DNA from: Bacteroidota bacterium
Lineage (GTDB): Bacteria; Bacteroidota; Bacteroidia; Chitinophagales; Chitinophagaceae
Direction: 5' to 3'
DNA length: 35,754 nt
NCBI GenBank assembly: GCA_029561305.1
Contig: JAKQJG010000410.1
Location: 1-35,754, forward strand
Part shown: in pieces, positions 8,349-16,463 of the stretch
Layout: each line of letters opens with the position of its first letter
Numbering within the stretch: position 1 is the stretch's first letter
Translations under genes and position numbers: made by a program
The notes under the pieces: model-generated
Seen by the model: the letters and a program-made list of their open reading frames with translations, nothing else
Database searches by the model: none
What the model was told of the DNA's origin: nothing

Positions 8349-8645
8349 CTATTCCACCTCCGCTTTCCTCGCCTCCACTTCAAACTTATTATTATGATAA
8401 CCCTTCTTCAAGCTCTCCCACAAATATTTTACAATAAATCCAACATAGCCGTGCTGTTTATACTGTCGTATATGGCATAACTCATGCTTTAGCCATCTCT
8501 CGTTTTTAAGAAAGTCTTCTTTGCTGCTGTTCCACAAATGAATGGTGCTGCCAAATACAATGGCTACCGAGGAAGCATTTAATTTCCATGCGGCTATCCG
8601 GGCCACAAGGGAGTTTTGCTTTATCGTGAAATGTTCATCAGGCAA
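8349..8645 (-). CDS. Mini HEXXH metallopeptidase-like protein
   Basis: 98 residues. HELCH (residues 54-58) fits the zincin motif HExxH, and NNKFEVEAR (86-92) could supply a third Glu ligand, the arrangement seen in DUF4157-like and other small Bacteroidota zincin-like proteins. No signal peptide is apparent; the short segments around it (GYVGFIVKYLWESLKKGY) are helical and amphipathic. The only start directly after the upstream bcp stop is TTG (8645-8643), giving TAATTG with no spacer; GTG at residue 14 is an alternative. It is the second gene of a bcp operon. Activity and substrate are unknown. Confidence 0.7.
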   Translation of the reverse strand: MPDEHFTIKQNSLVARIAAWKLNASSVAIVFGSTIHLWNSSKEDFLKNERWLKHELCHIRQYKQHGYVGFIVKYLWESLKKGYHNNKFEVEARKAEVE

Positions 8646-9110
8646 TTACTTAAACGCTTTTATAATTTCCTCCGCATGCTGTTTACTCTTTGGCTTTAGA
8701 AATATTTTTTTGATAAGCCCTTTTTCATCAATCAAAAAAGTAGTGCGGTGTACACCCATGTAGTGATTACCAAACATTTGCTTTGGTCCCCACACGCCAT
8801 ATTTTTCCAGGATAGTATGTTTAGGATCAGCTATCAATGTAAATGGAAGCTGAAACTTGTTTTCAAACTTTTTATGTTTGGCTTCATCATCGGGACTTAC
8901 ACCCAGCACAACGATACCTTCCTTTTTTAAAGCAGCGAAATTATCCCGCAGGTTGCAGGCCTGCTGGGTGCAGGTGGGTGTATCATCTTCCGGATAGAAA
9001 TATAAAGCCACTTTTTTCCCTTTAAAATCCGACAAAGAAACTTTGTTTCCATTTTGATCCTTGCCGGAAAACGCCGGTGCTTTTTGTCCTTCACTTAAAT
9101 TTGTCGCCAT
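8646..9110 (-). CDS. bcp: Peroxiredoxin Bcp (thioredoxin-dependent thiol peroxidase)
   Basis: 154 residues, standard for the Bcp/PrxQ class. It reduces hydrogen peroxide and organic hydroperoxides with thioredoxin as the electron donor, in the cytoplasm. The peroxidatic Cys47 and resolving Cys52 sit in TPTCTQQACNLRDNF, the five-residue spacing typical of atypical two-Cys Bcp. The conserved YFYPEDDTPTC active-site loop and the HRTTFLIDEKG strand are present. The 125 bases upstream contain REP-like hairpins; the HEXXH gene follows without a gap. Confidence 0.95.
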   Translation of the reverse strand: MATNLSEGQKAPAFSGKDQNGNKVSLSDFKGKKVALYFYPEDDTPTCTQQACNLRDNFAALKKEGIVVLGVSPDDEAKHKKFENKFQLPFTLIADPKHTILEKYGVWGPKQMFGNHYMGVHRTTFLIDEKGLIKKIFLKPKSKQHAEEIIKAFK

Positions 9111-9125
9111 ATTTTTTCGTCTTTC

Positions 9126-9185
9126 GTCCCTACGGGACTTTTAATGTTCTTTTTGCTTTCTACCCATCTATCGCTCTTACAGAGC
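9126..9185. repeat. Two REP-like hairpins spaced 47 bases apart
   Basis: Hairpin 1: GTCCC-TAC-GGGAC (9126-9138). Hairpin 2: GCTCT-TAC-AGAGC (9173-9185). Both have 5-bp stems and the same TAC loop, and are preceded by TTTC or TATC. Their stems differ yet remain fully paired. On the minus strand the second reads as a hairpin followed by GATAGATGGGTAGAAA, similar to short palindromic repeats I associate with Bacteroidota intergenic DNA (from memory, not searched). They lie between the M23 stop and the bcp start. Confidence 0.55.
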
Positions 9186-9193
9186 TAATTACG

Positions 9194-9211
9194 ATCAGCC
9201 TCCATGCTGAT
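9194..9211. repeat. Third hairpin, possible terminator of the M23 gene
   Basis: ATCAGC (9194-9199) pairs with GCTGAT (9206-9211) around a CTCCAT loop, 25 bases after the M23 gene's stop on the minus strand. No T run follows. Confidence 0.35.
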
Positions 9212-9235
9212 AACCTGTCACTCATAACTAATAAC

Positions 9236-10945
9236 CTACCTGGTGAATTTATAACTCCGCTCCACCTTATTCCCTGCACAATCCTCTACGTAAATTTTCA
9301 ATTCATGCGCTCCCGGCGGGCAATGCTCATCAAACTTGTATATAAATGTTTTGCCCTTGTCGTTGCTAAAACGCAGCCATTTACCGTCGAGTTCTGCCCG
9401 GAAGTTTTTTAGTTCGTCTGTTTCGTCTCTTATAACAAAGGCTATACGGTTTAGTTTAGCCGCATTCATACCGTCTTTAAACCCAACCGGTGTTATGGTG
9501 GGTGGCGTTTCATCCAGGTACAATTCCACATTGCCCAACGCTTTAAAAGATGACTTAAACCATCCACCAGGTTCCTTTTCCGCTTTTGCATAATCATCCT
9601 TGCTGCCCCACCAGCGTTTCATCACCATCCTGTCGGGATTGGTGGTTGTGCTGTTTTTCATCCGAAGACTATAAAAAGTATGCAAGGGTACATCGCCACC
9701 ATGCATCTTGTAAGCTACAGCACCCATATGTGTACCGGCGATCTTCAGAACATTGAAATGTACTGAATCATACAACTGGTTTTCACCAAGAAAAAAACTG
9801 AGGTTATTGTCTTCATACACATTTACAAAACCTGGCTTAAAAAGTTCCGCTTCGTTATTTGGTGGCGCAGCGCCTGGGCCAGCAGACTTCACAGTAAATT
9901 CAATTACAGTTTGATTGTCTTCGGTATCCTTTACTACTACTTTAATATTGTGTGGTTCTTGGTCGCTGATGTCAAGAGCACCATCACCATTTACTTCTTT
10001 GTAAATACCATTTGTATAGCCCGGCAGCCTGCTCAAATGCTGCACCCAGGGGCCACCGTTTGTTTTTAGTTTAAAATCCACATGGGCATTCATATACCTG
10101 GTTTCATCATAACTGATACTGTCTATTTGGAAACCCACCACCGGTTCACCATTATCATACAAATCAGCTGCATAAATTCCATTCTGGTTGGTAGAGCCTG
10201 TGTACCTGTCAACTGCCGTGATGGCGAAACTCACTTTATCAGTTGGTAATGAAAGTACAGCCGGCACTGTTGTATAAACGCCTTTAACTTTTTTTAAAGG
10301 ATACATCCTGGGAGTTTGTTCATAGGTGCTTTTTGTTCTATCATACACGGCTAAACGCATTACCACAGGCGGTATATTATCCGGTATGGGAAAACCAAAC
10401 AGCAACGGATTTAATACTTTATCTGTTTGGGTATCCCTTATCTCAAAATGCAAATGCGGACCTTGTGAGCCACCAGTATTGCCACTATAGGCAATCAACT
10501 GGCCTTTCTTTACCGGAAATAAATTAGCCGGTATATTTTCTATAAACAATTTCCAGCTTTCGGCTTTGTATTGTTCCTGTTTGATATATGCTTCCAGTGC
10601 AGGATAAAAATCATTTAAATGTGCATAGAGCGTAGTAAGCCCATTGGGATGGTTGATATAGATACATCTTCCAAATCCATAGGGTTCAATCTTTACTTTA
10701 GCTACATACCCATCTGCTGAAGCGATCACCGGCACATTTTCTTTTTGATCTGTTCTCACATCAATTCCCATGTGATAGTGATTGGGTCTTAATTCCCCGA
10801 AATTGGCAGCAATACCAATTTTAGCTTTTACAGGCCATGCAAAATAGCCCTGCGGATAATTCTTAGGCTGAAATATTTGTGCCGAAATGAACAGGGGCAA
10901 AATAAAAAATAAGACTGTGGTGGCTTTTCTAAATGCTTTTATCAT
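9236..10945 (-). CDS. Secreted M23 family metallopeptidase with beta-rich C-terminal region
   Basis: 569 residues. Signal peptide about residues 1-22 (MIKAFRK, hydrophobic core, ISAQ). The M23 (lysostaphin/LytM) domain is N-terminal: HYHMGID gives zinc ligands His58 and Asp62, LYAHL gives His109, and GPHLHFE gives His164/His166. All expected catalytic residues are present, so it probably cuts peptidoglycan cross-bridges or other peptides in the periplasm. Residues about 185-569 are beta-sandwich-like without a motif I can name and may target or regulate the enzyme. The ATG at 10945 follows a good -7 box. Confidence 0.9.
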   Translation of the reverse strand: MIKAFRKATTVLFFILPLFISAQIFQPKNYPQGYFAWPVKAKIGIAANFGELRPNHYHMGIDVRTDQKENVPVIASADGYVAKVKIEPYGFGRCIYINHPNGLTTLYAHLNDFYPALEAYIKQEQYKAESWKLFIENIPANLFPVKKGQLIAYSGNTGGSQGPHLHFEIRDTQTDKVLNPLLFGFPIPDNIPPVVMRLAVYDRTKSTYEQTPRMYPLKKVKGVYTTVPAVLSLPTDKVSFAITAVDRYTGSTNQNGIYAADLYDNGEPVVGFQIDSISYDETRYMNAHVDFKLKTNGGPWVQHLSRLPGYTNGIYKEVNGDGALDISDQEPHNIKVVVKDTEDNQTVIEFTVKSAGPGAAPPNNEAELFKPGFVNVYEDNNLSFFLGENQLYDSVHFNVLKIAGTHMGAVAYKMHGGDVPLHTFYSLRMKNSTTTNPDRMVMKRWWGSKDDYAKAEKEPGGWFKSSFKALGNVELYLDETPPTITPVGFKDGMNAAKLNRIAFVIRDETDELKNFRAELDGKWLRFSNDKGKTFIYKFDEHCPPGAHELKIYVEDCAGNKVERSYKFTR

Positions 10946-10950
10946 CCAAA

Positions 10951-10958
10951 CAAAAGTA
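10951..10958 (-). promoter_or_regulatory. -7 box of the M23 gene
   Basis: On the minus strand TACTTTTG fits TAnnTTTG exactly and ends only 5 bases before the ATG at 10945, so the transcript would be leaderless or nearly so. A TTTG lies about 24 bases upstream, somewhat far for the -33 element. Confidence 0.4.
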
Positions 10959-11032
10959 AAGGCTAACCCATACTTAACACTACAAAATTTACAACCAATA
11001 TGTTAATAAACCTGCAAAGCCCACAGCCTCCA

Positions 11033-11064
11033 TTTGCAGGTGTAAAAGGGTTTGTTTACCTTAC
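11033..11064 (+). promoter_or_regulatory. Promoter of the vWA-like gene
   Basis: TTTG at 11033-11036, a 20-base spacer, then TACCTTAC (11057-11064), a partial match to TAnnTTTG. It ends 14 bases before the ATG at 11079. A transcript from here excludes the upstream in-frame start at 11052. Confidence 0.45.
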
Positions 11065-11078
11065 AGCCTCGTTGTTGT

Positions 11079-12551
11079 ATGAAAAATATCCTTTTACTCC
11101 TTTCCTTTGTATTTACTGTAACAGCAGTGTCATCACAATCTCACCAGATAAGGATTGGCAGGTATGTACTTCCTAAAGACAACGATACCGAAAAATCCCT
11201 TGTATTAAAAATGCCTTTTGGCGGATTTTCGGTTGAGCAGATCATTGGTGACACAGCTTCATTCAGAAAGGCAGGCGAAGTAACAGTGGATATTATCTGC
11301 ACGGATTATCCGCCAGAACAATCACTAATAAAATTAAATGCCAGCCGCCTGAAAGCTTTTTACAGCACTTTCCCATTTATTGACCGTTCGGAGGTTGGCC
11401 GTGTACATTACTACCGGCAAACAGGCGGTGCTGAACGGGACAAAGCACAGCCGATGTTTCATGGTGTGGTGGTGCGCTGGCGGGTGTCGCAAAATGGAAA
11501 CCTGGTAAAAGACGACTGGCAAAAACTGCAAAAACTGCTTACAATGGTGCCGGATATCAGGAGGGCATCATTGAGAGAAAGCTATTCGCCGGTTACCTAT
11601 TACATAAAGCCCGAAAAGAAGATCAAACCCGATTCGCTTGGCAGGGTACCCTATAACGATCCTTCCATGAACCTTGATAACAAAAGGATCACCTGTATCA
11701 TTGGCGACACAGCCTACCTGTTCAGCCACTTCATCATGCCTGATTCTGTGCCGGTGTTTGATTTTAAATCAGCGCAGAAAAAAAAGCTGATTACAAAAAG
11801 AACCGCACAACAATTTAAGGATAAGCGTTACAGTTATCTCACCCTGTACGAACCATTGCCAGAGATCATCCCGGTAGACAAAAGTTACGCCACTAAAGAC
11901 ACGGGAGAAGAAAAAAAGAACCAGTTACCCGACTCAACCGTTTTGGAAGTGCTAAAAAGAAACACCTGGAAAAATGCCATCGTGGTGGGAGATGTTACAG
12001 GCAGCATGTACCCCTATACAGCACAGTTGCTGGTATGGCTGCAGATGTATTCGCTCAACCACCTGGGTTACCAGTATGTTTTTTTTAATGACGGCAATGA
12101 CAGACCTGATGAAAAGAAAAAGATTGGACGAACAGGCGGCATTTATTTTCAGCAGTGTGTACACTACGAACAGGTGAAAGAACTGGTAAAGCTGGCAATG
12201 GAAAAAGGCACGGGAGGTGATTTTCCTGAAAATGTAGTGGAAGCACTGATCGCAGCGGAAAGACAATTTTCTAAAGCAGAGGGTACCATGCTGATAGCGG
12301 ATAACTGGGCAGCCATAAGAGATAAGGAATTAATATACCAGTTAAAAAAACCGGTGATGGTGATACTTTGTGGTGTAAGAAACAATGATGTAAATCTTGA
12401 TTACCTCAACCTGGCCTTGAAAACAAAAGGCTCGCTGCACCTGATAGAACAGGACATCAACAACCTTGCGGCTATGAAAGAAGGTGAAACAATTACCATT
12501 GGCCGAAAAAGTTATACCATCACCAATGGCCTGTTTACCGGGGATGAATAA
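11079..12551 (+). CDS. Secreted protein with a C-terminal von Willebrand factor A-like domain
   Basis: 490 residues from the ATG at 11079 (MKNILLLLSFVFTVTAVSSQ is a clean signal peptide; the frame extends to 11052, but that adds an un-signal-like MFTLQPRCC). The N-terminal 250 residues are unrecognised and include a conserved-looking RSEVGRVHYYRQTGG and a Tyr/Lys-rich stretch. The C-terminal third looks vWA-like: AIVVGDVTGSM provides an Asp-x-Thr-x-Ser metal site (about 305-309), and GTGGDFPENVVEAL (about 380) a second loop. vWA domains bind partner proteins through a metal ion. Function unknown. It converges on the GH130-like gene with 3 bases between stop codons. Confidence 0.7.
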   Translation: MKNILLLLSFVFTVTAVSSQSHQIRIGRYVLPKDNDTEKSLVLKMPFGGFSVEQIIGDTASFRKAGEVTVDIICTDYPPEQSLIKLNASRLKAFYSTFPFIDRSEVGRVHYYRQTGGAERDKAQPMFHGVVVRWRVSQNGNLVKDDWQKLQKLLTMVPDIRRASLRESYSPVTYYIKPEKKIKPDSLGRVPYNDPSMNLDNKRITCIIGDTAYLFSHFIMPDSVPVFDFKSAQKKKLITKRTAQQFKDKRYSYLTLYEPLPEIIPVDKSYATKDTGEEKKNQLPDSTVLEVLKRNTWKNAIVVGDVTGSMYPYTAQLLVWLQMYSLNHLGYQYVFFNDGNDRPDEKKKIGRTGGIYFQQCVHYEQVKELVKLAMEKGTGGDFPENVVEALIAAERQFSKAEGTMLIADNWAAIRDKELIYQLKKPVMVILCGVRNNDVNLDYLNLALKTKGSLHLIEQDINNLAAMKEGETITIGRKSYTITNGLFTGDE

Positions 12552-12560
12552 ATGTTATTC
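12546..12560. terminator. Small hairpin spanning both stop codons of a convergent gene pair
   Basis: GAATAA (12546-12551) pairs with TTATTC (12555-12560) around ATG, followed by TTTTA. The stem contains the TAA of the vWA gene and the TAA of the GH130-like gene. With 6 weak base pairs, terminator function is uncertain. Confidence 0.35.
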
Positions 12561-13646
12561 TTTTATCGCCACGGCAATCTTTGAATCCGCTGTGCCATAA
12601 TACAAAAACCATTTGTTTTTAAAAAACACCAGCCCTTCTACAAAACAAACTTCATTTACTTCACCTACCCTCTCGTATTCTTTGTCTGGTTTGATAAAGG
12701 AGTTGCTGGTACGGTTGAGCAATTTGTAAGGATTGTCTTTATCAAACAATGCCACGCCTGCACTGTAGGTAAATTTGGGCACTGTGCTGTCGTTGTAATT
12801 AGCGGCGTTACTGCCGTTATAGATTAATGCAATTCCATTTTTGTCCAGTAATGCATAAGGCCCCGGCTCCACCAGCCTGCTGTCGAAATAACCCATTCGT
12901 GGATGTAATACTTCAATAGGCTTCTTTGATTCTTCGTTCTCACAAACCGTCCAGTGTATAAGGTCATCAGAAGTGGCCATAAAAAGGTTGGTGTCGCCAA
13001 AATACATCCAGTATTTTCCTTTTACTTTTACAGCCACTATTTTATCGCTTCTTTTTTCTGCAACAATGGCGCCCGACTTTGACCATACGTCCTTATACTT
13101 TTCACTATTGAGTACGAGGCCTTTTTTTGTCCAATGCTGCAGGTCCTTTGAAACCGCCAAACAAAGCCTTGCCGTTTTGCCATCATAAGATGTATAGGTC
13201 AGTATATATTCTCCTGTCTCACTTTCAACGATCCTTGGATCTTCAACACCTCCTTTCCATTCATATTTTTTCATACTGTCTTCCGCAGGAAATAAAACAG
13301 GCGCCGGCATTTTTGTAAAATGCAGTCCATCCTCACTAACGGCAAGGCCCAGCCGGGAAGTCATGGCACTGTCCTGCGACCGGTACAACAAATAAACTTT
13401 ACCATCTTTTACCACAGCAGCAGGGTTCAGTACATTTTTCTCACTCCACGAAACGGTGTCGCCAGAAACAGGACAAAGAAATTTTTCCCCGGAAGAAGGT
13501 TGTAAAACCGGATTGATGCTATCTACTTTTGAAAACCTGTACCAGTCCAGAACATCGGCAGGCGCCGTAGCAGCAGTGTTTTCATTTTGTTGTTTTGTGT
13601 TGCAGGAAAAAATAAATGCAACCAGTACCAGGCAGGTATATTTCAT
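12555..13646 (-). CDS. GH130-like five-bladed beta-propeller lipoprotein
   Basis: 363 residues. The lipobox-like FIFSC puts the lipidated Cys at residue 15, so it should be a surface or periplasmic lipoprotein. The body matches the GH130/GH43-type propeller: VLNPAAVVKDGKVYLLYR, SRLGLAVSEDGLHF, then GGVEDPRI (133-139), the GH130 hallmark, SDDLIHW, EPGPYALLDKNGIALIYNG and a final FKNKWFLYYGTADSKIAVAI. GH130 enzymes phosphorolyse or hydrolyse beta-mannosides; which applies cannot be told here. It is 20 bases downstream of the macrodomain gene on the same strand. No SusC/SusD pair is near, so it is not in a classic polysaccharide locus. Confidence 0.83.
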   Translation of the reverse strand: MKYTCLVLVAFIFSCNTKQQNENTAATAPADVLDWYRFSKVDSINPVLQPSSGEKFLCPVSGDTVSWSEKNVLNPAAVVKDGKVYLLYRSQDSAMTSRLGLAVSEDGLHFTKMPAPVLFPAEDSMKKYEWKGGVEDPRIVESETGEYILTYTSYDGKTARLCLAVSKDLQHWTKKGLVLNSEKYKDVWSKSGAIVAEKRSDKIVAVKVKGKYWMYFGDTNLFMATSDDLIHWTVCENEESKKPIEVLHPRMGYFDSRLVEPGPYALLDKNGIALIYNGSNAANYNDSTVPKFTYSAGVALFDKDNPYKLLNRTSNSFIKPDKEYERVGEVNEVCFVEGLVFFKNKWFLYYGTADSKIAVAIKE

Positions 13647-13666
13647 AATAAAGGCAATTTTAAACT

Positions 13667-14179
13667 TTATATGTCAAGCAATCTTTTATACAATAAATAA
13701 TTCTCCTCGTCAAAACAAACGAACAGCACTTCCTTTACAACTTCGTTGCTTTGCAAAAATGTCTTCACAGTTGATACAGCAATTTCAGCAGCCCTTTCTT
13801 TTGGAAAATGATAGATACCTGTGCTGATATTAGGAAATGCAACGGAGGTAATATTGCTTTCCGCTGCCAGTGTAAGACTGTTTTTGTAAGCATTTGCCAA
13901 AAGCTGTTCTTCTCCTTTACCACCGCCGTTCCATACCGGACCCACCGTATGTATCACAAACTTCGCAGGCAGATTTCCCGCTCTTGTAATAACCGCCTCA
14001 CCTGTTTTGCAACTGCCTTGTTTTGCCACAATTTTTCTGCAATCTTCCAGGATCATTGATCCGCCAGCCCGGTGAATAGCGCCATCCACACCACCCACAC
14101 CCATCAATGAACTATTGGCAGCATTTACGATTGCCTCCATCGGTATTTTTGTAATATCCCCCTGCAGAAGTTTTATCAT
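13667..14179 (-). CDS. Macrodomain protein, probable O-acetyl-ADP-ribose deacetylase
   Basis: About 170 residues, a single macrodomain of the YmdB/MacroD type. Signatures: [33 protein letters not shown] (Asn and Asp of the active site), [10 protein letters not shown], and the phosphate loop [17 protein letters not shown]. The family removes ADP-ribose or acetyl groups from modified molecules in the cytoplasm. The frame extends to 14209, but the ATG at 14179 ([11 protein letters not shown]) places the first strand at the usual position and is preferred. First gene of a likely two-gene unit with the GH130-like lipoprotein; the partnership has no obvious biochemical logic. Confidence 0.9.
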   Translation of the reverse strand: MIKLLQGDITKIPMEAIVNAANSSLMGVGGVDGAIHRAGGSMILEDCRKIVAKQGSCKTGEAVITRAGNLPAKFVIHTVGPVWNGGGKGEEQLLANAYKNSLTLAAESNITSVAFPNISTGIYHFPKERAAEIAVSTVKTFLQSNEVVKEVLFVCFDEENYLLYKRLLDI

Positions 14180-14264
14180 ACAAAAATCTTTAATGTAAAT
14201 TAACGACATTCAGTAAAAATCAATTTTTGATGACCAAGGGCATTTCTCCCCAACCCTTTTTCAA

Positions 14265-14272
14265 TACATTCG
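14265..14272 (+). promoter_or_regulatory. Candidate -7 box of the M13 peptidase gene
   Basis: TACATTCG matches TAnnTTTG with one mismatch and ends 18 bases before the ATG at 14291. No correctly spaced -33 TTTG is visible. Confidence 0.35.
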
Positions 14273-14290
14273 TTGCCCAAACCATTTATT

Positions 14291-16324
14291 ATGAAGCAAA
14301 GTATGACAAAAGCAGCCTTCTTGCTGTTTTCATTGATAATGTGTGCCGGCGCCGGTGCACAAACGGTTACCAGGTTTATTGATCCGGCTAACATGGATTT
14401 TACAGTAAAGCCGGGAGATGATTTTTATACCTATGCTGGTGGTACCTGGTTAAAGAACAACCCTGTGCCAGCCAAAGAAACACGGTGGGGCAGTTTTAAC
14501 ATCCTCAGGGATTTTAATATCAATGCAGTGAGAAAAGTATTAGAAACTGCTGCCGCTGATAAAAACGCCCAGGCCGGTTCTGTTGCTAAAAGAGTAGCTG
14601 ACTTTTATACTGCCGGCATGGACAGCGTTGCCATTGAAAATCGTGGGGCCGGTCCCGTGATGCCCTACTTAAAGAGCATCGCTGCCATTCAAAATAAAGA
14701 AGCGATTATAAGCAAGGCCAACGAACTGAGGACGCAATCTGTTGGGGGCGGATTCTTTTCTTTTTTTATTGGGCAAGACAGGAAGAACGTAGAGCACATG
14801 GTGCCACAAACAGGGCAAGGCGGTACTACGCTTCCTGACAGGGATTATTATTTAAAGAACGATGCTAAAAGTACCGGCATACAGGAAGCGTATAAAAAAT
14901 ATATGACCACTTTGTTTACACTTGTTGGAAACCCTGCTGAAAAAGCAGCGCAAATTGCCAACAGCATTTATGAACTCGAAAAGAAAATAGCTGCTGCGCA
15001 AAAAAGCCGGGTAGAAATGAGAGATGCTTATAAAACCTATAACAAATTTTTAGTAGCGGATTTCAGCAAAACCACTCCTTCATTTGATTGGAAAAAAATA
15101 ATGAATGAGCTGAAAGTAAAGGGTGAAGACAGTATGCTGGTGAACAATCCTTCTTTTTTTGCTTCACTCGACAGCATATTTATCGCCACTTCGCTGGAAG
15201 ACCTGAAAGCTTACCTGCAATGGAACGTGCTTAAAGGTGCGGCGCCGCATTTAAGCTCGGCTTTCGTTGATGCTAACTTTAATTTTAACCAGGTGCTAAG
15301 CGGTCAAAAAGTACAGACACCCAGGTGGCAGCGTATCTCCCAGTTAACGGATGGCAGTATTGGAGAACTACTTGGCCAGTTGTATGTAAAAGAATATTTT
15401 AAGCCGGAAGCAAAAGCCCGTATGTCTGAACTCATCAGTAATGTGCGGAAAGCATTTGCCAACCGCATTAATAACCTCGACTGGATGGGTGCCGAAACAA
15501 AACAAAAAGCATTGGCAAAACTGGCTGCCTTCCGTCCTAAAATTGGTTACCCTGATAAATGGAAAGATTATGAAGGCATGGAGATAAAAGCGGATAAATA
15601 TTTTGAAAACGTAGTGAATGCCGGTAAGTGGGGTTATGATTTTATGATAAGTCAATTAGGTAAACCCGTTGACAGAACCAGGTTTGGCATGACGCCACCA
15701 ACTGTAAATGCATATTACAGTGCTACACTAAATGAGATCGTTTTTCCAGCAGGCATATTGCAATTTCCTTTCTTCGATCCTGCCGCGGATGATGCCATCA
15801 ATTATGGTGGCATTGGTGCTGTAATAGGGCATGAAATGAGTCATGGTTTTGATGACAATGGCAGCAAATATGATGCAGACGGCACACTACGTAACTGGTG
15901 GACACAGGAAGACAGTTTGAAATTTGTTGCTAAAACCGTTGATCTTGGTAAGCAGTTTGACGCCTACACCGTTCTCGACACCTTGCATGTAAATGGAAAA
16001 CTCACCATGGGTGAAAATATAGGCGACCTGGGAGGATTAAATGTGGCTTACGAAGCTTTCAAAATGACAAAACAAGGTCAAAGTAATGATTTGATCGACG
16101 GCTTTACACCAGACCAACGGTTCTTCTTAAGCTGGGCGCAAGTGTGGCGTTCAAATATTTTACCACAAACCGCTGCTCAATTATTAGTTACAGATACACA
16201 TTCACCCGGCCCATACCGCACCATTGGCGCACCCGTAAACATGGATGCCTGGTATAAAGCATTTGATGTGAAGCCTGGAGATAAGCTATATAAAAAACCG
16301 GAAGACAGGATAAAAATCTGGTAA
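14291..16324 (+). CDS. M13 family (neprilysin/PepO-like) zinc metallopeptidase
   Basis: 677 residues, typical for bacterial M13 enzymes. The signal peptide is MKQSMTKAAFLLFSLIMCAGAGAQ. The zinc site is IGHEMSHGFDDNG (HExxH at 514-518) with the third ligand in GENIGDLGG, and NAYYSATLNEIVFPAGILQ is the diagnostic substrate-binding segment. The C-terminal SPGPYRTIGAPVNMDAWYKAF and CxxW-like end fit the family, although it ends in IKIW rather than the Cys-containing motif. It cleaves oligopeptides in the periplasm. The ATG at 14291 is chosen over the TTG at 14273 because it begins the signal peptide. Confidence 0.95.
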   Translation: MKQSMTKAAFLLFSLIMCAGAGAQTVTRFIDPANMDFTVKPGDDFYTYAGGTWLKNNPVPAKETRWGSFNILRDFNINAVRKVLETAAADKNAQAGSVAKRVADFYTAGMDSVAIENRGAGPVMPYLKSIAAIQNKEAIISKANELRTQSVGGGFFSFFIGQDRKNVEHMVPQTGQGGTTLPDRDYYLKNDAKSTGIQEAYKKYMTTLFTLVGNPAEKAAQIANSIYELEKKIAAAQKSRVEMRDAYKTYNKFLVADFSKTTPSFDWKKIMNELKVKGEDSMLVNNPSFFASLDSIFIATSLEDLKAYLQWNVLKGAAPHLSSAFVDANFNFNQVLSGQKVQTPRWQRISQLTDGSIGELLGQLYVKEYFKPEAKARMSELISNVRKAFANRINNLDWMGAETKQKALAKLAAFRPKIGYPDKWKDYEGMEIKADKYFENVVNAGKWGYDFMISQLGKPVDRTRFGMTPPTVNAYYSATLNEIVFPAGILQFPFFDPAADDAINYGGIGAVIGHEMSHGFDDNGSKYDADGTLRNWWTQEDSLKFVAKTVDLGKQFDAYTVLDTLHVNGKLTMGENIGDLGGLNVAYEAFKMTKQGQSNDLIDGFTPDQRFFLSWAQVWRSNILPQTAAQLLVTDTHSPGPYRTIGAPVNMDAWYKAFDVKPGDKLYKKPEDRIKIW

Positions 16325-16433
16325 AACCATTTTGATTTGCATAGCCAGCTGCAATCCGGGCCAAAGTCTTTCTGTTGTTTCAACAACCTGAAAGATCCTC
16401 TCGATCAACTGCTGAAATAATTGATAAAAATTC

Positions 16434-16463
16434 AACTGCCGTCCCAGGATGGCAGTTCTTTTT
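16434..16463. terminator. Bidirectional terminator between the M13 peptidase and esterase genes
   Basis: AACTGCCGTCC (16434-16444) pairs with GGATGGCAGTT (16447-16457), including one G-U pair, then CTTTTT on the plus strand. On the minus strand the stem is followed by GAATTTTTATC. The esterase stop codon is at 16462-16464. Confidence 0.8.

Noticed and set aside
9111..9235. CRISPR-like repeats
   Set aside because: Only two or three short hairpins with different stems; no identical direct repeats with spacers and no cas genes.
12555..13646. Polysaccharide utilisation locus
   Set aside because: No SusC/SusD pair, regulator or other glycosidase nearby; one GH130-like gene alone does not make a locus.
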